Assembly: GCF_024713975.1 (NCBI RefSeq)
Contig: NC_091111.1
Span: 2,170,001-2,234,000, forward strand
DNA from: Paralichthys olivaceus
Lineage: Eukaryota; Chordata; Actinopteri; Pleuronectiformes; Paralichthyidae
Length of the DNA: 64,000 bases
Direction of reading: 5' to 3'
The first letter of the stretch is position 1, and every line of letters starts with the position of its first letter. Shown here piece by piece: positions 34,302-46,682 of the stretch. Under the pieces are notes generated by a model. The model saw nothing but the letters and a program-made list of their open reading frames with translations. It was not told where the DNA came from and made no database searches. The position numbers were made by a program, and so were the translations under genes.

Positions 34302-37300
34302 GTGAGAGCCCACGAGGAGGCAGCCGAACCAGAACCAGCTGTGTGTCATGTTCTCTGGTGTGTTGTTCACAGATGATGGGCTCCTGGGTGCACACTGTGT
34401 CTTCTGCAAACATGTCAACTCTCCATGGACACTCAGTGTGTCCTCCTCAGTCATTTGATGGAATAACACAGGACTGTGTGTCAGAGACAAGCTGTTACAC
34501 ATGTGATGGAGGTGGATGAGGTGGATGAAGTGAGGGCCTGATGTGGAGGAGGTGTCATTCTGATTGGTTTGTGATTTATCTCCCCCTGAGTTTATCTCAC
34601 ATCAGCTGTTGCGTGTGATGGAGGTTATTTACCTGGATCATCATTGATCTGGAACTTATGGCAACCAGCGAGCTCATCAGGGGTGTTATTGTCAGAAACC
34701 TGCACTGATCCCTGTGTTCCTGTCTTTAACACACACCGAACGTCATTCAAAATGTAAAAGCATGTTGACTTTTAAATGCAACTGGAGTTGAAGCTTCAAT
34801 CTATTTTGACTTTGAACATCTAAACATTTGTGTCCAGATGAAATCTCCGACCACAGAAGTCTGAAACCTCTAAAATTCGATTTTTGTCAGTTTTGCAAAT
34901 CAGTACATAACAGTTTGAATCTTCCGCATCCCAAAATACTGTATGGTCAGGCTACTCAAACTTGTCATCTTCGATCCCAAAACTTGCGTTAAATGGAAAA
35001 AACTTTGGATTTATTAGCGTTTGACTGCAGATATTTAAACAAAAAAAATTCAAAGGTGCTATGTGAAGGTTTTTTCCACACAGCCCATCTCAACATTAGC
35101 TGCTTAAAAGTTGGGACTTCTGACTTCATCAGACTTTATCCCATTACACGTCAACATCTGTCCACAGAGGTGGAAAGTATCGCCCGTGGTTTCACTTCTC
35201 TTCTGCTGGACATCTTCTGCATGCTAACCAGCTAGTGTCATCTTTTTCATGCAGGTCAGTGATGCACAGTGAAGCCGTGCTGCTGAGATGGTGTATTAAA
35301 ACTTCTCGTCTCTTAAACGCGACAATGGCCGAAGCTCATGGTGAGACCATCACTCCCACAGGTGTTTGGTGGCAAAACCATTAATCCATGTAGCCAAGCT
35401 TTAGGTTGTAGATTTAAAATTCTTCAGTTCATTTACGGTGCCTGTGAACGCAAAGCTAACTTAAACACAGTTGCATTTTGAAGTTACAGTCTTTTTCTTA
35501 TCCACCACTTTTTAATCGAAAGGCCTTCCTCATTACATCTCAAATGGTTTGGATTCCAAGTTATCTGCTCAGCACGGCTTCTTAGTTGTTCCTATTTTAA
35601 CAACAGTAGCCTTGTTTACTGATCTAGAAATGGAGTGGGTCAGACAGAACATCTATTTACAGCTTTCCTTTTCACAGAGGACTTTGGAAGTGGTAAATAT
35701 TCACTTCATTATGGCCTCGGACTAATATCAACCCATGCTAGTAAATGTGTAATAAGAGTGTCTTACATTATCCAGATGTATTTACATATGCAGACACTAT
35801 GTTTTAGAATCTGATGTAACTAATCATGTCCATTAAATCTTTTCTACTTCATTATTCAGAAATGAAATAGAGACACATACATATCAGCGGTGCTTAACAG
35901 TACCGCCTCCGATCAACAACGCTGCTCTGAGGTGAACTTGTACATGAACTAGTGAACTTTTCAGCGCGCACCGTCTAAGGCTCACTCGGCTGCAACCCTT
36001 TGTCTCCTAGCTCTTCTTCCAAGCTATTCAAGGTCAGGGGGAAGTGGCTAAGAAGCTCTCGAGATGCTCTCTCCACAATTCTCACTTGCATAATTGCGTT
36101 GCCACCGTCTTTCTGAACGCCAAGTACCCGATCGTCCATTTTCTACCGCAGGTTTACTTGATTGCTTGGACGCTCAAGTGGCTATTTTAACATTTTAGGC
36201 CACGCTGCCTCTAAAGGAAAGGAATGAGATGTGGCATTACATCCCCTGTTTTGGCAGAGTGCTCCACAGTATGTTTAGAATTGTGTTCCACAAAGCCCAT
36301 GACCTTAGAAAATGAGTTTGATGCATGTAAGTGTGGGAGGTGAATGGAGCAGGAACTAGGCCAAAATGAAACCCGCTTCTTCACGAGGTCTTCATCGGGA
36401 TGAAGCAGGAGGTAATTGCAGCAGACAATACAGTTGTCATCACCAGGAGAATAGAGCAGCCTGAACTTGGCTGCCGGCCTGTTTATCTCCGTACTACAGC
36501 TTTTCTCTGGACTGTCTTGGTGACATGTCATAGCACTATCTGTTAAATAGCTACTAATGCAGCCAACCCATGTTTAAGCATGGGCAGTCACTGTTGTCCC
36601 CATAATTGACTGAATATCTATTCCCTTGATTTTATCTGATCATTAATGAAGTAATGAAAGCGAATGTGGAAAAGTACTTATAAATGGACTCTTTTCTATG
36701 GTATGTTTATTATTTGGCATTTGGCTTTTAGTCACTGTTAATGATACCAGGCAGTCTGAAATAAACAGTGTCAGTGTTTATCCAAGTGATAAGGTTTTAT
36801 TGCACTATTTGACTTGTCTCCAGTTGAACACTGGCTGTTAGATACTGGCAGCGGGTAAGAAAAGCAGTCAGCATGATTTGTTTTCACATTTCAGTCTAAT
36901 AAAAGATTCATGTAAACAAACGCTTTTATTTTCCTCTTTAGTTCATATTCGGTTTCACCTTTTTGAGAAATACAATTATTACATTTCTGTCTTCTTCTAA
37001 GATTAATGGAAGAATTGTGTCTATTTGTTGGATAGAAATAAATAAGAGTTTAGGTGCACAACTCCAAAAAATAACAAAGTGTGATGTAAGCCTTGTCAGT
37101 CAGACTTGTATTTGTAGGTAGCTGTATTTTTTTACTGTACATTCAGGCTTGTTGTGTCCACCTTATACAGTCTGTAGGCTCAGCATGTCCTTTTACCTAA
37201 GGCCAGTTCATGGTTCTGCTTGTTCTCAGCCGGACGTGTGGAAGTGGACACAGACTCCTGACAATCTCCCCCCCCTGTGTAACCCCCTAAAATAAATAGG

Positions 37301-37675
37301 TCTATTAATACAAGTGAGTTTTCGTGCAGTGTGCTGGTTCCACAGTTCATCTGATCTTTATAAAACACTGTAACTTAATCCATCATGCTTATATAACAAA
37401 CAGTTTTGAACAAATGAGTATTAGCTGTTGTGAAAGGAAGGGCAGTAGTTTGCATGCAAATCAACTGAAATTTGCTGCAACGCAAATTAAAACACTTTAG
37501 AGCAATGAGCGTAGACATTGTGTTTTGTGTCAGTACTGATAATGAAGATTGGTGTAATGAGGTAATTGAAAATGAAAAAAATGAAAGGGGGGGTTTTGGT
37601 GGTTGGAAGTTTTAATTAAATTGTTTTAATTAATTTATTCTCTCTGTATTCACTACATATTTGTGTATTTCTTAG
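34302..37675 (+). other. gpr63 5' UTR intron (inferred)
   Basis: 3.4 kb with no recognised exon or repeat family. A minus-strand open frame at 36211-36531 has no known family and no supporting context. Confidence 0.45.
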
Positions 37676-37790
37676 GGTCCCACAGCCGTGAAGCTGCCGC
37701 CATGTTGCATTGACCTGGGAATACCTGCATCCACAGCACCATGTTTGGGATGAGCTCACCAGCAACAATGGTTGCTCACCCTGGGGAAGA
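37676..37790 (+). promoter_or_regulatory. gpr63: gpr63 5' leader with upstream ORFs
   Basis: ATG 37702, in a near-ideal context (GCCGCC before it), opens a three-codon ORF. ATG 37741 opens a 43-codon ORF in another frame, which ends at TGA 37870-37872 inside the main coding region. Confidence 0.55.
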
Positions 37791-39023
37791 ATGGTTCACT
37801 CCACTACTGCCCCCCCCCCAGAGGCAAGGGACATTAACACCAGTCTCTGCTGCCTCTATACGGGACTGCTGAACTTTTCTGAGAGGCTGGCGATGGAGAA
37901 CATCTCCATGGCGAACCTTTCCCTGGGCTCCCACTCACCCCTGGAGCCGCTCATGCCGACAGCGGAGGCCCAGAAGAGTCTACAGGGTGTCGGCCTCCCT
38001 CTGCAGGTCTTCTTTTGCTCCGTCATGGTTGCCATCCTGCTGGTGGCACTGTTGGGAAATGTGGTGGTGTGTCTGATGGTGTACCAGAGATCTGCCATGC
38101 GCTCGGCCATCAACATCCTCCTGGCAAGCCTGGCATTTGCAGACATGATGCTGGCCATCCTGAACATGCCCTTCGCTCTGGTTACTGTGGTGACCACCAA
38201 CTGGATTTTTGGAGAGGTCTTCTGCCGAGTGTCGGCCATGCTCTTTTGGTTCTTCGTGATGGAAGGCGTGGCTGTACTGCTTATAATAAGCATCGATCGC
38301 TTTCTTATTATTGTCCAGAAGCAGGATAAGCTGAGCCCTCAGAGAGCTAAAGTGCTTATCGTGGTCACATGGGGGCTGTCATTCATTTTCTCCTTCCCCC
38401 TGGCGGTTGGCTCCCCTCCCCTTCAGATCCCTCCCAGGGCCCCTCAGTGTGTATTTGGCTACAGCATCGAGCCTGGCTACCATGCCTATGTATTGATCCT
38501 AATGTTAGTCTTCTTCTTCATGCCTTTCATGGTCATGCTTTACACATTCATGGGGATCCTGAACACCATCCGCCACAATGCCATCCGCATCCACAGCCAC
38601 CCGGACAGCATCTGTCTAAGCCAGGCCAGCAAACTGGGTCTGCTGAGCCTCCAGAGGCCCTTCCAAATGAATATAGACATGAGCTTCAAGACCCGTGCCT
38701 TCACCACCATCCTCATCCTCTTCTCTGTGTTTACAGTGTGCTGGGCACCCTTCACTGCCTACAGTCTGGTAACTACCTTTAGCGATGGGTTCTACCACAA
38801 AGACAGCTTTTTTCAAATCAGCACATGGGTCCTGTGGTTGTGCTACTTAAAGTCAGCCCTCAACCCTCTCATTTACTACTGGCGGATCAAGAAGTTCCGC
38901 GACGCCTGCCTCGACCTGATGCCCAAGTACTTTAAGTTTCTTCCTCAGCTGCCGGGAAACACGAAGCGGCGCATACAGCCAAGCGCAGTGTATGTGTGCG
39001 GAGAGCATCGCTCTGTGGTCTGA
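37791..39023 (+). CDS. gpr63: orphan class A G protein-coupled receptor 63
   Basis: A single coding exon of 410 aa (human 419). The start is the first in-frame ATG, in a strong context (A at -3, G at +4), and gives MVHSTT like human MVFSAV. The product is a plasma-membrane receptor of the brain-enriched GPR45/GPR63 group. Its ligand is unsettled; sphingosine 1-phosphate-like lipids have been proposed. The extracellular N-terminus has N-glycosylation sequons NTS, NFS, NIS and NLS. Seven hydrophobic segments are visible: LGNVVV in TM1, LAFAD in TM2, DRF at the end of TM3 (in place of DRY), CWAPF in TM6 and NPLIYYW in TM7. Cysteines in EVFCRV and APQCVFGY suit the TM3-ECL2 disulfide. The C-terminus SAVYVCGEHRSVV is nearly identical to human. 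The non-coding 5' exons are inferred. Confidence 0.97.
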   Translation: MVHSTTAPPPEARDINTSLCCLYTGLLNFSERLAMENISMANLSLGSHSPLEPLMPTAEAQKSLQGVGLPLQVFFCSVMVAILLVALLGNVVVCLMVYQRSAMRSAINILLASLAFADMMLAILNMPFALVTVVTTNWIFGEVFCRVSAMLFWFFVMEGVAVLLIISIDRFLIIVQKQDKLSPQRAKVLIVVTWGLSFIFSFPLAVGSPPLQIPPRAPQCVFGYSIEPGYHAYVLILMLVFFFMPFMVMLYTFMGILNTIRHNAIRIHSHPDSICLSQASKLGLLSLQRPFQMNIDMSFKTRAFTTILILFSVFTVCWAPFTAYSLVTTFSDGFYHKDSFFQISTWVLWLCYLKSALNPLIYYWRIKKFRDACLDLMPKYFKFLPQLPGNTKRRIQPSAVYVCGEHRSVV

Positions 39024-40062
39024 AGTAAAATCCACACTCATACAGAGTTAAAAAAAAATCTTTACATACTGTACTGTATTTGCCTGTTTTGCTGTTTGGT
39101 GGTAAACTTCTCTTAGCAGGTGTTCAGACAGAAAGTAGCACTGCATTAAAAAAAAATTAAAAAAAAGGGGGAAGGTTAATGTGGGTGTGACGCTACAGGG
39201 TCGGAGGTGAAATGCAAACATCTATGAGTTTCAAAGCTTGTTTGATGCCAAAACACTGTTCAGAGAATCGTTTTTCTAGAAATCAGGGTGTTACAATTTT
39301 TAAGTAAGCTTGGTTTTGTTCGATACCAATTCTGTTACAATAATGAGATTCTTTCCTAATAGAAAAAAATATAGATTTGAAATACCTAATTCTGACCAAT
39401 ATACGCTTTTGTCTTGACAATAAGATACTTGACAATTTTTGATTATGTAGTCTGCACTAGAATATAGTTGTTTTTATAACCCATCCCTAAGAGAAACCAT
39501 CTTCTCCTCTAGCTTGCCAATATTGAGATAAGCATTAAACTATGCTGTTAATCAAAGTGTGCAGGGTATTGTGTGCTCTGTATCTGATTGGCTGGGTGAT
39601 GTGATGCGTTGCAGCAAAAGTTGAGTCAGGGTCAACCTTTCTGCTGGACAACCTTGCATTTTTGCTGGAACCTTCATAAGAACAGTGTTTAATGCAATGC
39701 TGATTTTAGTCTGACTCACCATTTTGCACTGATGCTCAGAAACCGTCAGGGTGTATGTTTCTTGGTTATCCATATAATATCTGGGGGGGTCAAAGGCAAC
39801 TGGACTCTCCATGTGCAAAATGTTTTAATGTTCAGTCAAAGAGTGTTCACTTCCTGGTGAAAGCTTCAACTCGTTTCTCTCATTGTGGTGGTGCTCAGTA
39901 CACGATGGCTGTACTGAAACTTGTTTTAGAATCATGCTATATTTTCTATAATATTGGATTGGTCTGGTGAGTATGATTGAATAGTGATATATTTTACACT
40001 TAAACACTTGATGCCAAATTGAATTTTTTTTCCTGACCACAGTGAAAGTTCAGTTTTCTAAT

Positions 40063-40832
40063 AAAGCTGGGTATACACTGTACGATTTTAGAAATGCTGT
40101 TGTTAAATTCCACCTCATACTGTACGAGTTAATCGTCTGCAACGTGACGGTGTGCTCAGACTGTACGGTTCAGTCGTCTGCCACGACCTGACTGCTCGCA
40201 CTGTACGTGTAATATGCCCATGCAGAAAGTTAAGGAGCCCTTCTGGTGACATTTAGGGAAAAAATACAAAGTGGCCATGAAATAATAACGTGTCAGAACC
40301 AGAGAATAGGTTGTGCACTCTACACCGACTTTGATTGAGGCCACACTGGTGGAAACGTTTGCAAAAACATGTCAATAAAAACATAGGGCGAATTTGAGAT
40401 GTTGTGGGTGTGTTAGCATTGAACATCTAACTGCGCTTTGGATAGGGCCCTATGTTTTTATTGACTGGTAATTGCAAATGTTTCCACCACAGTGTGGCCT
40501 CAATCAGTGAATACAGTGTGTGTGAAAGTAAAGCTCCTTATAGAGGCTACATCTTGTGATCAGATAAGTGAAACGTCTCGTCTCTCATCCGTGAGGCTTC
40601 TTAAGTTCGCTGTCTCTGTGCGACGTTTCACGCAGTCAGGAAAAAGCCACAGAGGTTAAGGGATCGACTCGTGGCTCTGCTTCAATGAGGTCGGCCGACC
40701 AAAATTTCTTACATGTCAGAAATTTATCAGAGCAGAAATTTCCCCCGTGTACAAACAATGCACGACAAAGCTGAAAATTAAGTCATATGACTCAGAAAAC
40801 GGGCTAAAATCCTACAGTGTATGTCCAGCTTT
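40063..40832. mobile_element. hAT-like non-autonomous DNA transposon
   Basis: The terminal inverted repeats are about 29 bp: AAAGCTGGGTATACACTGTA at the left and the complement of AAAGCTGGACATACACTGTA at the right. Subterminal ACTGTACG motifs recur near 40077, 40118, 40160 and 40200, as in hAT elements. There is no transposase frame. The 8-bp target duplication expected for hAT is not recognisable. Confidence 0.7.
40332..40506. repeat. nested long inverted repeat (about 58-bp arms)
   Basis: The arm at 40332-40389 (begins TGATTGAGGCCACACTGG) is matched with few differences by the reverse complement of 40447-40506, around a spacer of about 57 bp. It lies inside the hAT-like element. Confidence 0.85.
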
Positions 40833-42489
40833 AGAGTGTGTGAAGGTTGAGATCAGGTCATTGTGTATCAAGAAGTATCAACTCAAAGGCAACTGCACTG
40901 GCTGTTGTGTCTCTTAGCGGATTAAAGATAAATACATTTGTCTTTGATTTAGTACTTGTGCAGAAACAACTATACCGGAAAAAATACATTGCAGAAGAGG
41001 TAAACCGACCGTCCAGCATCAGTGATCTTCAATTAAAGCTTCAATAGTTGACGTTTTTTGATACTAGTGCCAGTGAAATCCCTGAGTGAAAACAGTTCAA
41101 GTTCACAAGCAGCCATACATTTAGGAAAATGATTGCTGAAATCAGGAAGCACCCGGTCAAAGAGAGATTCAGCAAGATAATTGTGATATTGATTTTTGAC
41201 AATACTTGACTGTTTTTAATGCTTTGTTAGACTTCAAGTGGATCACCCAGCCCCACTCATAGACCAGAATGCATTGCAGATGATGAATTTCAATGCCAAG
41301 AATACAGTCACGGATAAACTCAATGCCATCACTCTAGCTATGGCTCCTTTCTTCACCTACTCATCCCACAGAAGGCAGTTTGTCTCTGAGAGTGATAGAG
41401 TGTCGTTCTGGGTAATAACACGAAGCTTTAAGTGAAGTTGTCAATGTAAATGAAACATACAAATCATGAAAAAGAGTTAAACCACTTTATAATTCCTGGA
41501 ATGCACTGAATGGCACAGACCATGCAGGAGTATCCACAAATGAATTGTAACTTTCATATTGAGCTAAAAAGAAAACACAGGCGCTGTTGGACTGGACTTG
41601 ATCTTGTTCTTGCCACTGGAACCGTGAGTGGAGGGAAAAGGACACTTTGTTTTAGCAGTGTACAAGTTGTTATACAGGGCATGTAAATTAACAGCTTCAA
41701 TGGAGTTTGAATGTGGTCAGGAAGTGTCCATGACCCATTTGAACATGTTTGAATTTAAATGTTTTGGATGTGCCTATTGAATAGTCCACTTGCCAGTCAG
41801 AATGCTGCTATATCTGGTGAAAATGTGCAATTTCAGTGTACTGTACTGTTGAATGTAATAAAGAAATAGACATTTCTTACCTTGGTAAACGCTGTGAAGT
41901 GGACTCTTTGTTTGCATGTGTTGGGCATCGATCAGTAAATTGTTGGGGTTGGATCAATAAAACTGGTAAATGGTTTTAATGTTGTGGCAGATCAGTGTAT
42001 TTTAGACTTTGTCAAGCCATTAAGTCATGTGAAATACTAGAAAGTGAAAAGGTATGTGATAAATCACATCCCTAATGTGATGGTTTTAAAATAGACCACA
42101 ATGCAACACAATGAACAGTTTTAATGTTATGGCTGACCGAGGCTCATTAGCTGAAGACCTACTATAGCCTTGGGCTATAGCTGCTGTTCCATTGTTCAGC
42201 AGGGATATGTTCCATGTCATTCAATGTCAACCTGGAATTTCAATAATGCGTCTTTACAACGTTTTTACGTTGTTTATTTTACATAGATAAATAAAAATAA
42301 ATCAATTTACCATACAGTTAACTAACACCTGCTGAAAACTTGAACTAAGTGAAAATACAGCTCTCATTGTCGAGTTAAAGTTAAAATCTTTCAAGTGGCT
42401 CTCTGTAAAACATACTGTTCATTTTAGACAGATAGAAAATAAATGATGGAACAATGATGTTGGATTATTCTGGGTAATAACACTTGTGG

Positions 42490-42587
42490 GCACAAGTGCA
42501 CCACTAGGCGATGCATTGCAGGGGTGAAGCTTATTATGGGTGCCGCCTAGTGGTGCACAAGTGCAGACGGAGCCCCTGCAATGCATC
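42490..42587. repeat. two-part inverted repeat with parts in non-mirror order
   Basis: Block A (42490-42509) and block B (42510-42524, GATGCATTGCAGGGG) recur as reverse complements at 42545-42564 (two mismatches) and 42573-42587 (exact). The order is A B A' B' rather than A B B' A'. Confidence 0.85.
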
Positions 42588-42700
42588 ACACTCATATTAT
42601 TATCGCTCGGGCTTGTTATTCTTTTGCTTCCGTAAATTTTCATCCTGCTACTCCTCCCACAAAGTTTGATGCACATTCACACAAGGTACATCAGTACCGC

Positions 42701-42832
42701 CATAGTAACAGGATGTTATCAGGAAACCTGTCATGAGCCTAGATTTTCAAAATAAGCCTCCCCATAGTAATGGGATGTTATAAGGAAACCTGTAAGGAGC
42801 CTAGATTTTAAAAATAAGCCTCTTTAATAATT
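42701..42832. repeat. two-copy tandem repeat, about 62-bp period
   Basis: CATAGTAAC/TGGGATGTTAT followed by GGAAACCTGT and GAGCCTAGATTTT recurs at 42763. Confidence 0.85.
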
Positions 42833-42974
42833 TTCTAGTTATTATTAAAATTATCATTATTTTATGAATTGTTGCTGTTATCAATAATAATGATAAATAA
42901 CTTCTTGACACTGTTTTTGTTTTCATTTGAACTAGTCAGATCTGATGGTGCACAAGCATTCCCGGTCTCTGTCA

Positions 42975-43242
42975 CCTCTCTCTCCCCCTCCTCCCCCTCC
43001 CCACTATCTTTCTCTCTCTTCTCTCCCCTCTTTTCCACCCATCTCTCCTCTGGCTAGAGGTTTCTCCCAGTTAACGAGGGAGTTTTCCTCTCCACAGTCA
43101 CCAAAGTGCTGCTCATTGTGGGAACTGTTGGGTTTCTCTATATTAAGTAAGATTTTAAGGTCCTGACCTTCTATGTAAAGTGCCTTGAGACAATGTATAT
43201 TATTATTTGGCGCTATGCAAATAAAATTGAATTGAATTGAAT
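42975..43242 (+). repeat. fish tail-type interspersed repeat with pyrimidine-rich 5' module
   Basis: A CT-rich segment is followed by CTCCACAGTCACCAAAGTGC, GGAACTGTTGGGTTTCTCTA, AAGTGCCTTGAGACAATGTA and a terminal ATTGAATTGAATTGAAT. Confidence 0.75.
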
Positions 43243-45630
43243 CTTTCACGGCCCCATCCATGTGAACATGAAAGTAAAATTGTCTCTGATGTGTGACCAT
43301 AGCGACGGAGGAGGAGAAGCAGGAGAGTTTCTCAAGGTCAGCTGGAATAATAACATGTAGGTGCTGTAGAACTGTGTTAACGATAAGTGTTTATTCTATG
43401 TGACACCACATGTGTTTAAATGAACATTACAATCTCCATATGATCTGGATACCGAAACATGAGCCTCTATAAGGGAAACAGAGGCATGTTCACACTCACG
43501 CTGCTGATCCATATTTGTGTTTCCAGCTTTAATATGAGACAATAATGTGTCATTGTTGTACGACAAGGCTTTAGAAAATGTCATGGTGTTGTTTCAGAAA
43601 AGCTAAAACAGAAACTAAATGCACCTAAAACAAATCATCAGCTGCTAACCTCATATCTGATTCATTTTGTTTTGCATTTCAAAGCATATCTCCATGTAAA
43701 AACATCATTACTGTGTGTGTAAGGCATCTGTCTCCCTGTTGTTTACGTGACGCCTCTGTGCAAGCTCTGCGTTGATTATCCTCCTCCCAACGCATCACCT
43801 GTGTCTCCTCTTTCCACTCAGGGACTTCACTTCCTGCCATTGTCTCTGCTGAATGCTTTCGAGAGGGCGACACGCGCCCGCTGTGCGTTTATGCATCACT
43901 CCTCCACATGAGGATTTCACAGGAGCCTGCCACTCATACTCCTCAGTCGAGCGAACAGCGTTCCGTGAAATGCAGCTAGTAGTAGTAGTGAATGCCGGGG
44001 AGCTGCATCAGCTGCTGTGCCTGACAACCAGCCTCACGTCTCTTTCCAGTCTCACAGATGTGTTGTTTTGTGTAAGAAGTGTGAGCTCACGTCCCTGCTC
44101 ACAATGTCCTGCACTACAGGTGTTAGGTAAAAGAGCGAACGTGTATATATATTTTCCGTTGGTTTATAGTCATTTATTTTTGGTATTTATTGTGCTTATA
44201 TTCATAAATGATTTTACTTTAAGCAGATGAATGCACAGGAAAGTCTTGGTGATTTGCTTGGAAAATCTAAAAATGCAAATTGAGGTGGAACAGGGGCTCG
44301 AGGGTAAGCTCACTGTTATCACGGAAAACATTTGCACATTTCTTATCCAGCCGTGCAGTTGCTTTTCAATTCATGCTTCCAGTCCAGCTTCCAATGGTGA
44401 AGGAGTCTCTGCAATTTCTGCCTCCACCTTGGTACAGTGGAGGCGAATGTGATTCTCTGTGTATTGAAAATGACATTTAGAAATTCAAATGTGCATCATC
44501 CTCACGCTCATACACTACAATCCGTTTCAAAGGTTGTTTCTTATCTGAGCTCTGCACTCTGCTGTGGTGACTGCTCTCTACATTGAGTCTGACTCTGGAG
44601 CACAATTTTAAACTTGGACATTTGCACAAAAAGCCTCTTAAATCACGACCGACCCCTGAGGCTCTTTGTAGAAATTCAACCACAGTGTAATTTCAATACA
44701 TGAGAAGCTGCATCTTCATTAACAAATAACACAATCCTAGCATCTGTTAGAAAGAGGCAAATGTGATTGAAAACATTTGTCTCAGTCTGGTAAATGAATG
44801 TATCTAATTCAGAAAATTATAGAGTTTATCACAGCATGAATGTGAGACATCCCTTCTTCCTTACCCTTAACCAAATGCATTATGGGATACTTAACTTGAG
44901 CATTCATCGTTAAATCTAACCATAGGTTTTGATTAGGCTGTCCACGAGGAATAGAATCAAGGCAAAGCTCTAATTAGGGTAAGTACACAAATACGTGTGT
45001 GAGTCTGTGTTTGCAGGGGGGCGTCTGCCTTGACTGGTTGGGTTGAGCGGAGAGACGAATGCACTACGTTGGACACACTGCCGGTGACAAGGTGACAGGA
45101 AACAATTCATTTTGAAAGAGTAACTGTCAACTCCCGTCACTCGGCCAGCCAACCAAATGTGCGGACGTCATCATGAAGTCAACATGTGAGGATGGAACAC
45201 TGCAACAAAGCATTGCAAATACCTACCTCATTTCTGTGAGCCTCATATTTCTTCATGAGAATAGTCAGCTGGGAATATCATTCACCCATTTTTAATCCTG
45301 CTTATACTAAACCCTAGAACTTGTCAACGGCTGCTGCAGCTGCCTGAAATGTGCTGGATGTGTCAGGAATAGATCTTAGAGGCCGGCTGACAAAAAGCAG
45401 GAAAACCATGTATAATGTGATTAAGAGAAAGCAGCCTCTCTGTGTTTCAGTTAGAATGTAAAGAATCTACTTTTGCTTGTTCCACCCTGAACACTAAAAT
45501 ACAACATTTGAATCCTGAATGAAAATGATTCAAAAATCATTTTAAACTTTATCTTTCTTAAAAAAACAAAAAAATCACCTGCCAGTCATATGTTGCATGT
45601 GTAATGAATTTGAGGAAGGATTTTATTATA

Positions 45631-46682
45631 CAGCGAGTGAAATAAGTATTGAACGCGTCACCATTTTTCTCACTAAATATATTTCAAAGGTGCTATTGTC
45701 ATGAAATGTGTCCAGATGAAACCAGATGTTGGTAAGAACTCAAGTAGTCCGTACATACAAAGAAACCAAAACGAACAAGTTCAGAAATGAATGTGAAATG
45801 ACACAGGGAAAAAGTATGACTATGAGTAAACACATGAAGAAAGGGAGGTGCAGAAAGGCATGGAAAGCCTGAAATCTATCAGTAATTAAAAAGCAATCCA
45901 GCCCCTTGTCAGTGCAAATGAATATCAGCTGGTTCAGTCCCAACTGATGGCAAGCAAAGACCTTCGCAACCTAATTGTTGCCAAACATAACGATGGCATT
46001 GGTTACAGGAGCATTTCTAAGCTTCTGAATGTTCCAGTGAGCACTGTTGGGGCCATAATACAGAAGTGGACAGATAATCATTTCACCAGCTAAGGACCAC
46101 TCGTGGAGAGCTTCAAAAAGACCTGGAATTAGCAGGAACTGTTGTCTCAAAGAAAACAGTAAGTAATGCAGTCCACCGCCATGGCCTGTGTGCACGCTCA
46201 CCACGCAAGACTCCATTGCTGAAAAGAAAGGCACGTTGAAGCTTGTTTAAAGTTTGCTGCACAACATTTGGAAAAGCCAGTGAAATACTGGGAGAATATA
46301 GTCTGGTCAGATGAGGGCAAAATTGAACTGTTTGGATGCCATAATACACTAATGGTACTGGCAAACGTCACATTATTGAAGGGCAAATTTACTGGGACAT
46401 TCTTGACAAAAATCCGCTGCCATCTACCAGGATGATGAAGATGAAACGAGGGTGCGCACATTTCAGCAAGACAATGATCCCAAAACACACAGCCAAGGAA
46501 ACTCTCAATTGGTTTCAAAGAAAGAAAATAAAGCTGCTAGAATGGCCCAGCCAATCCCCTGACTTAAATCCCATTGAAAATCTATGGAAAGAACTGAAGA
46601 TCAAGGTTCACAGAAGATTGTGTGGAAGAATGGGCCAAAATCATTAAAAATGGTGACGTGTTAATACTTATTTCACCTGCTG
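45631..46682 (+). mobile_element. Tc1-like transposon, inactive
   Basis: The ends CAGCGAGTGAAATAAGTATT and the complement of CAGCAGGTGAAATAAGTATT form terminal inverted repeats. TA duplications flank both sides (45629-45630 and 46683-46684), as is standard for Tc1/mariner. At 1052 bp it is short of the usual 1.3-1.6 kb. Confidence 0.92.
45900..46650 (+). pseudogene. broken Tc1 transposase
   Basis: Fragments read forward in different frames: an HTH-like DLRNLIVAKHNDGIGYRSIS..LLNVPVSTV, then YWENIVWSDEGKIELFG (catalytic core start) and WPSQSPDLNPIENLWKEL (last catalytic block). Several stops and frameshifts lie between them, so no functional enzyme is made. Confidence 0.9.

Noticed and set aside
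36211..36531. 106-codon minus-strand frame in the gpr63 5' intron
   Set aside because: No known motif, antisense to a gene intron, and no splice or promoter evidence.
37710..37790. 27-codon N-terminal extension of gpr63
   Set aside because: The extended frame begins at a TTG, not an ATG. The first in-frame ATG is 37791, which matches the human start.
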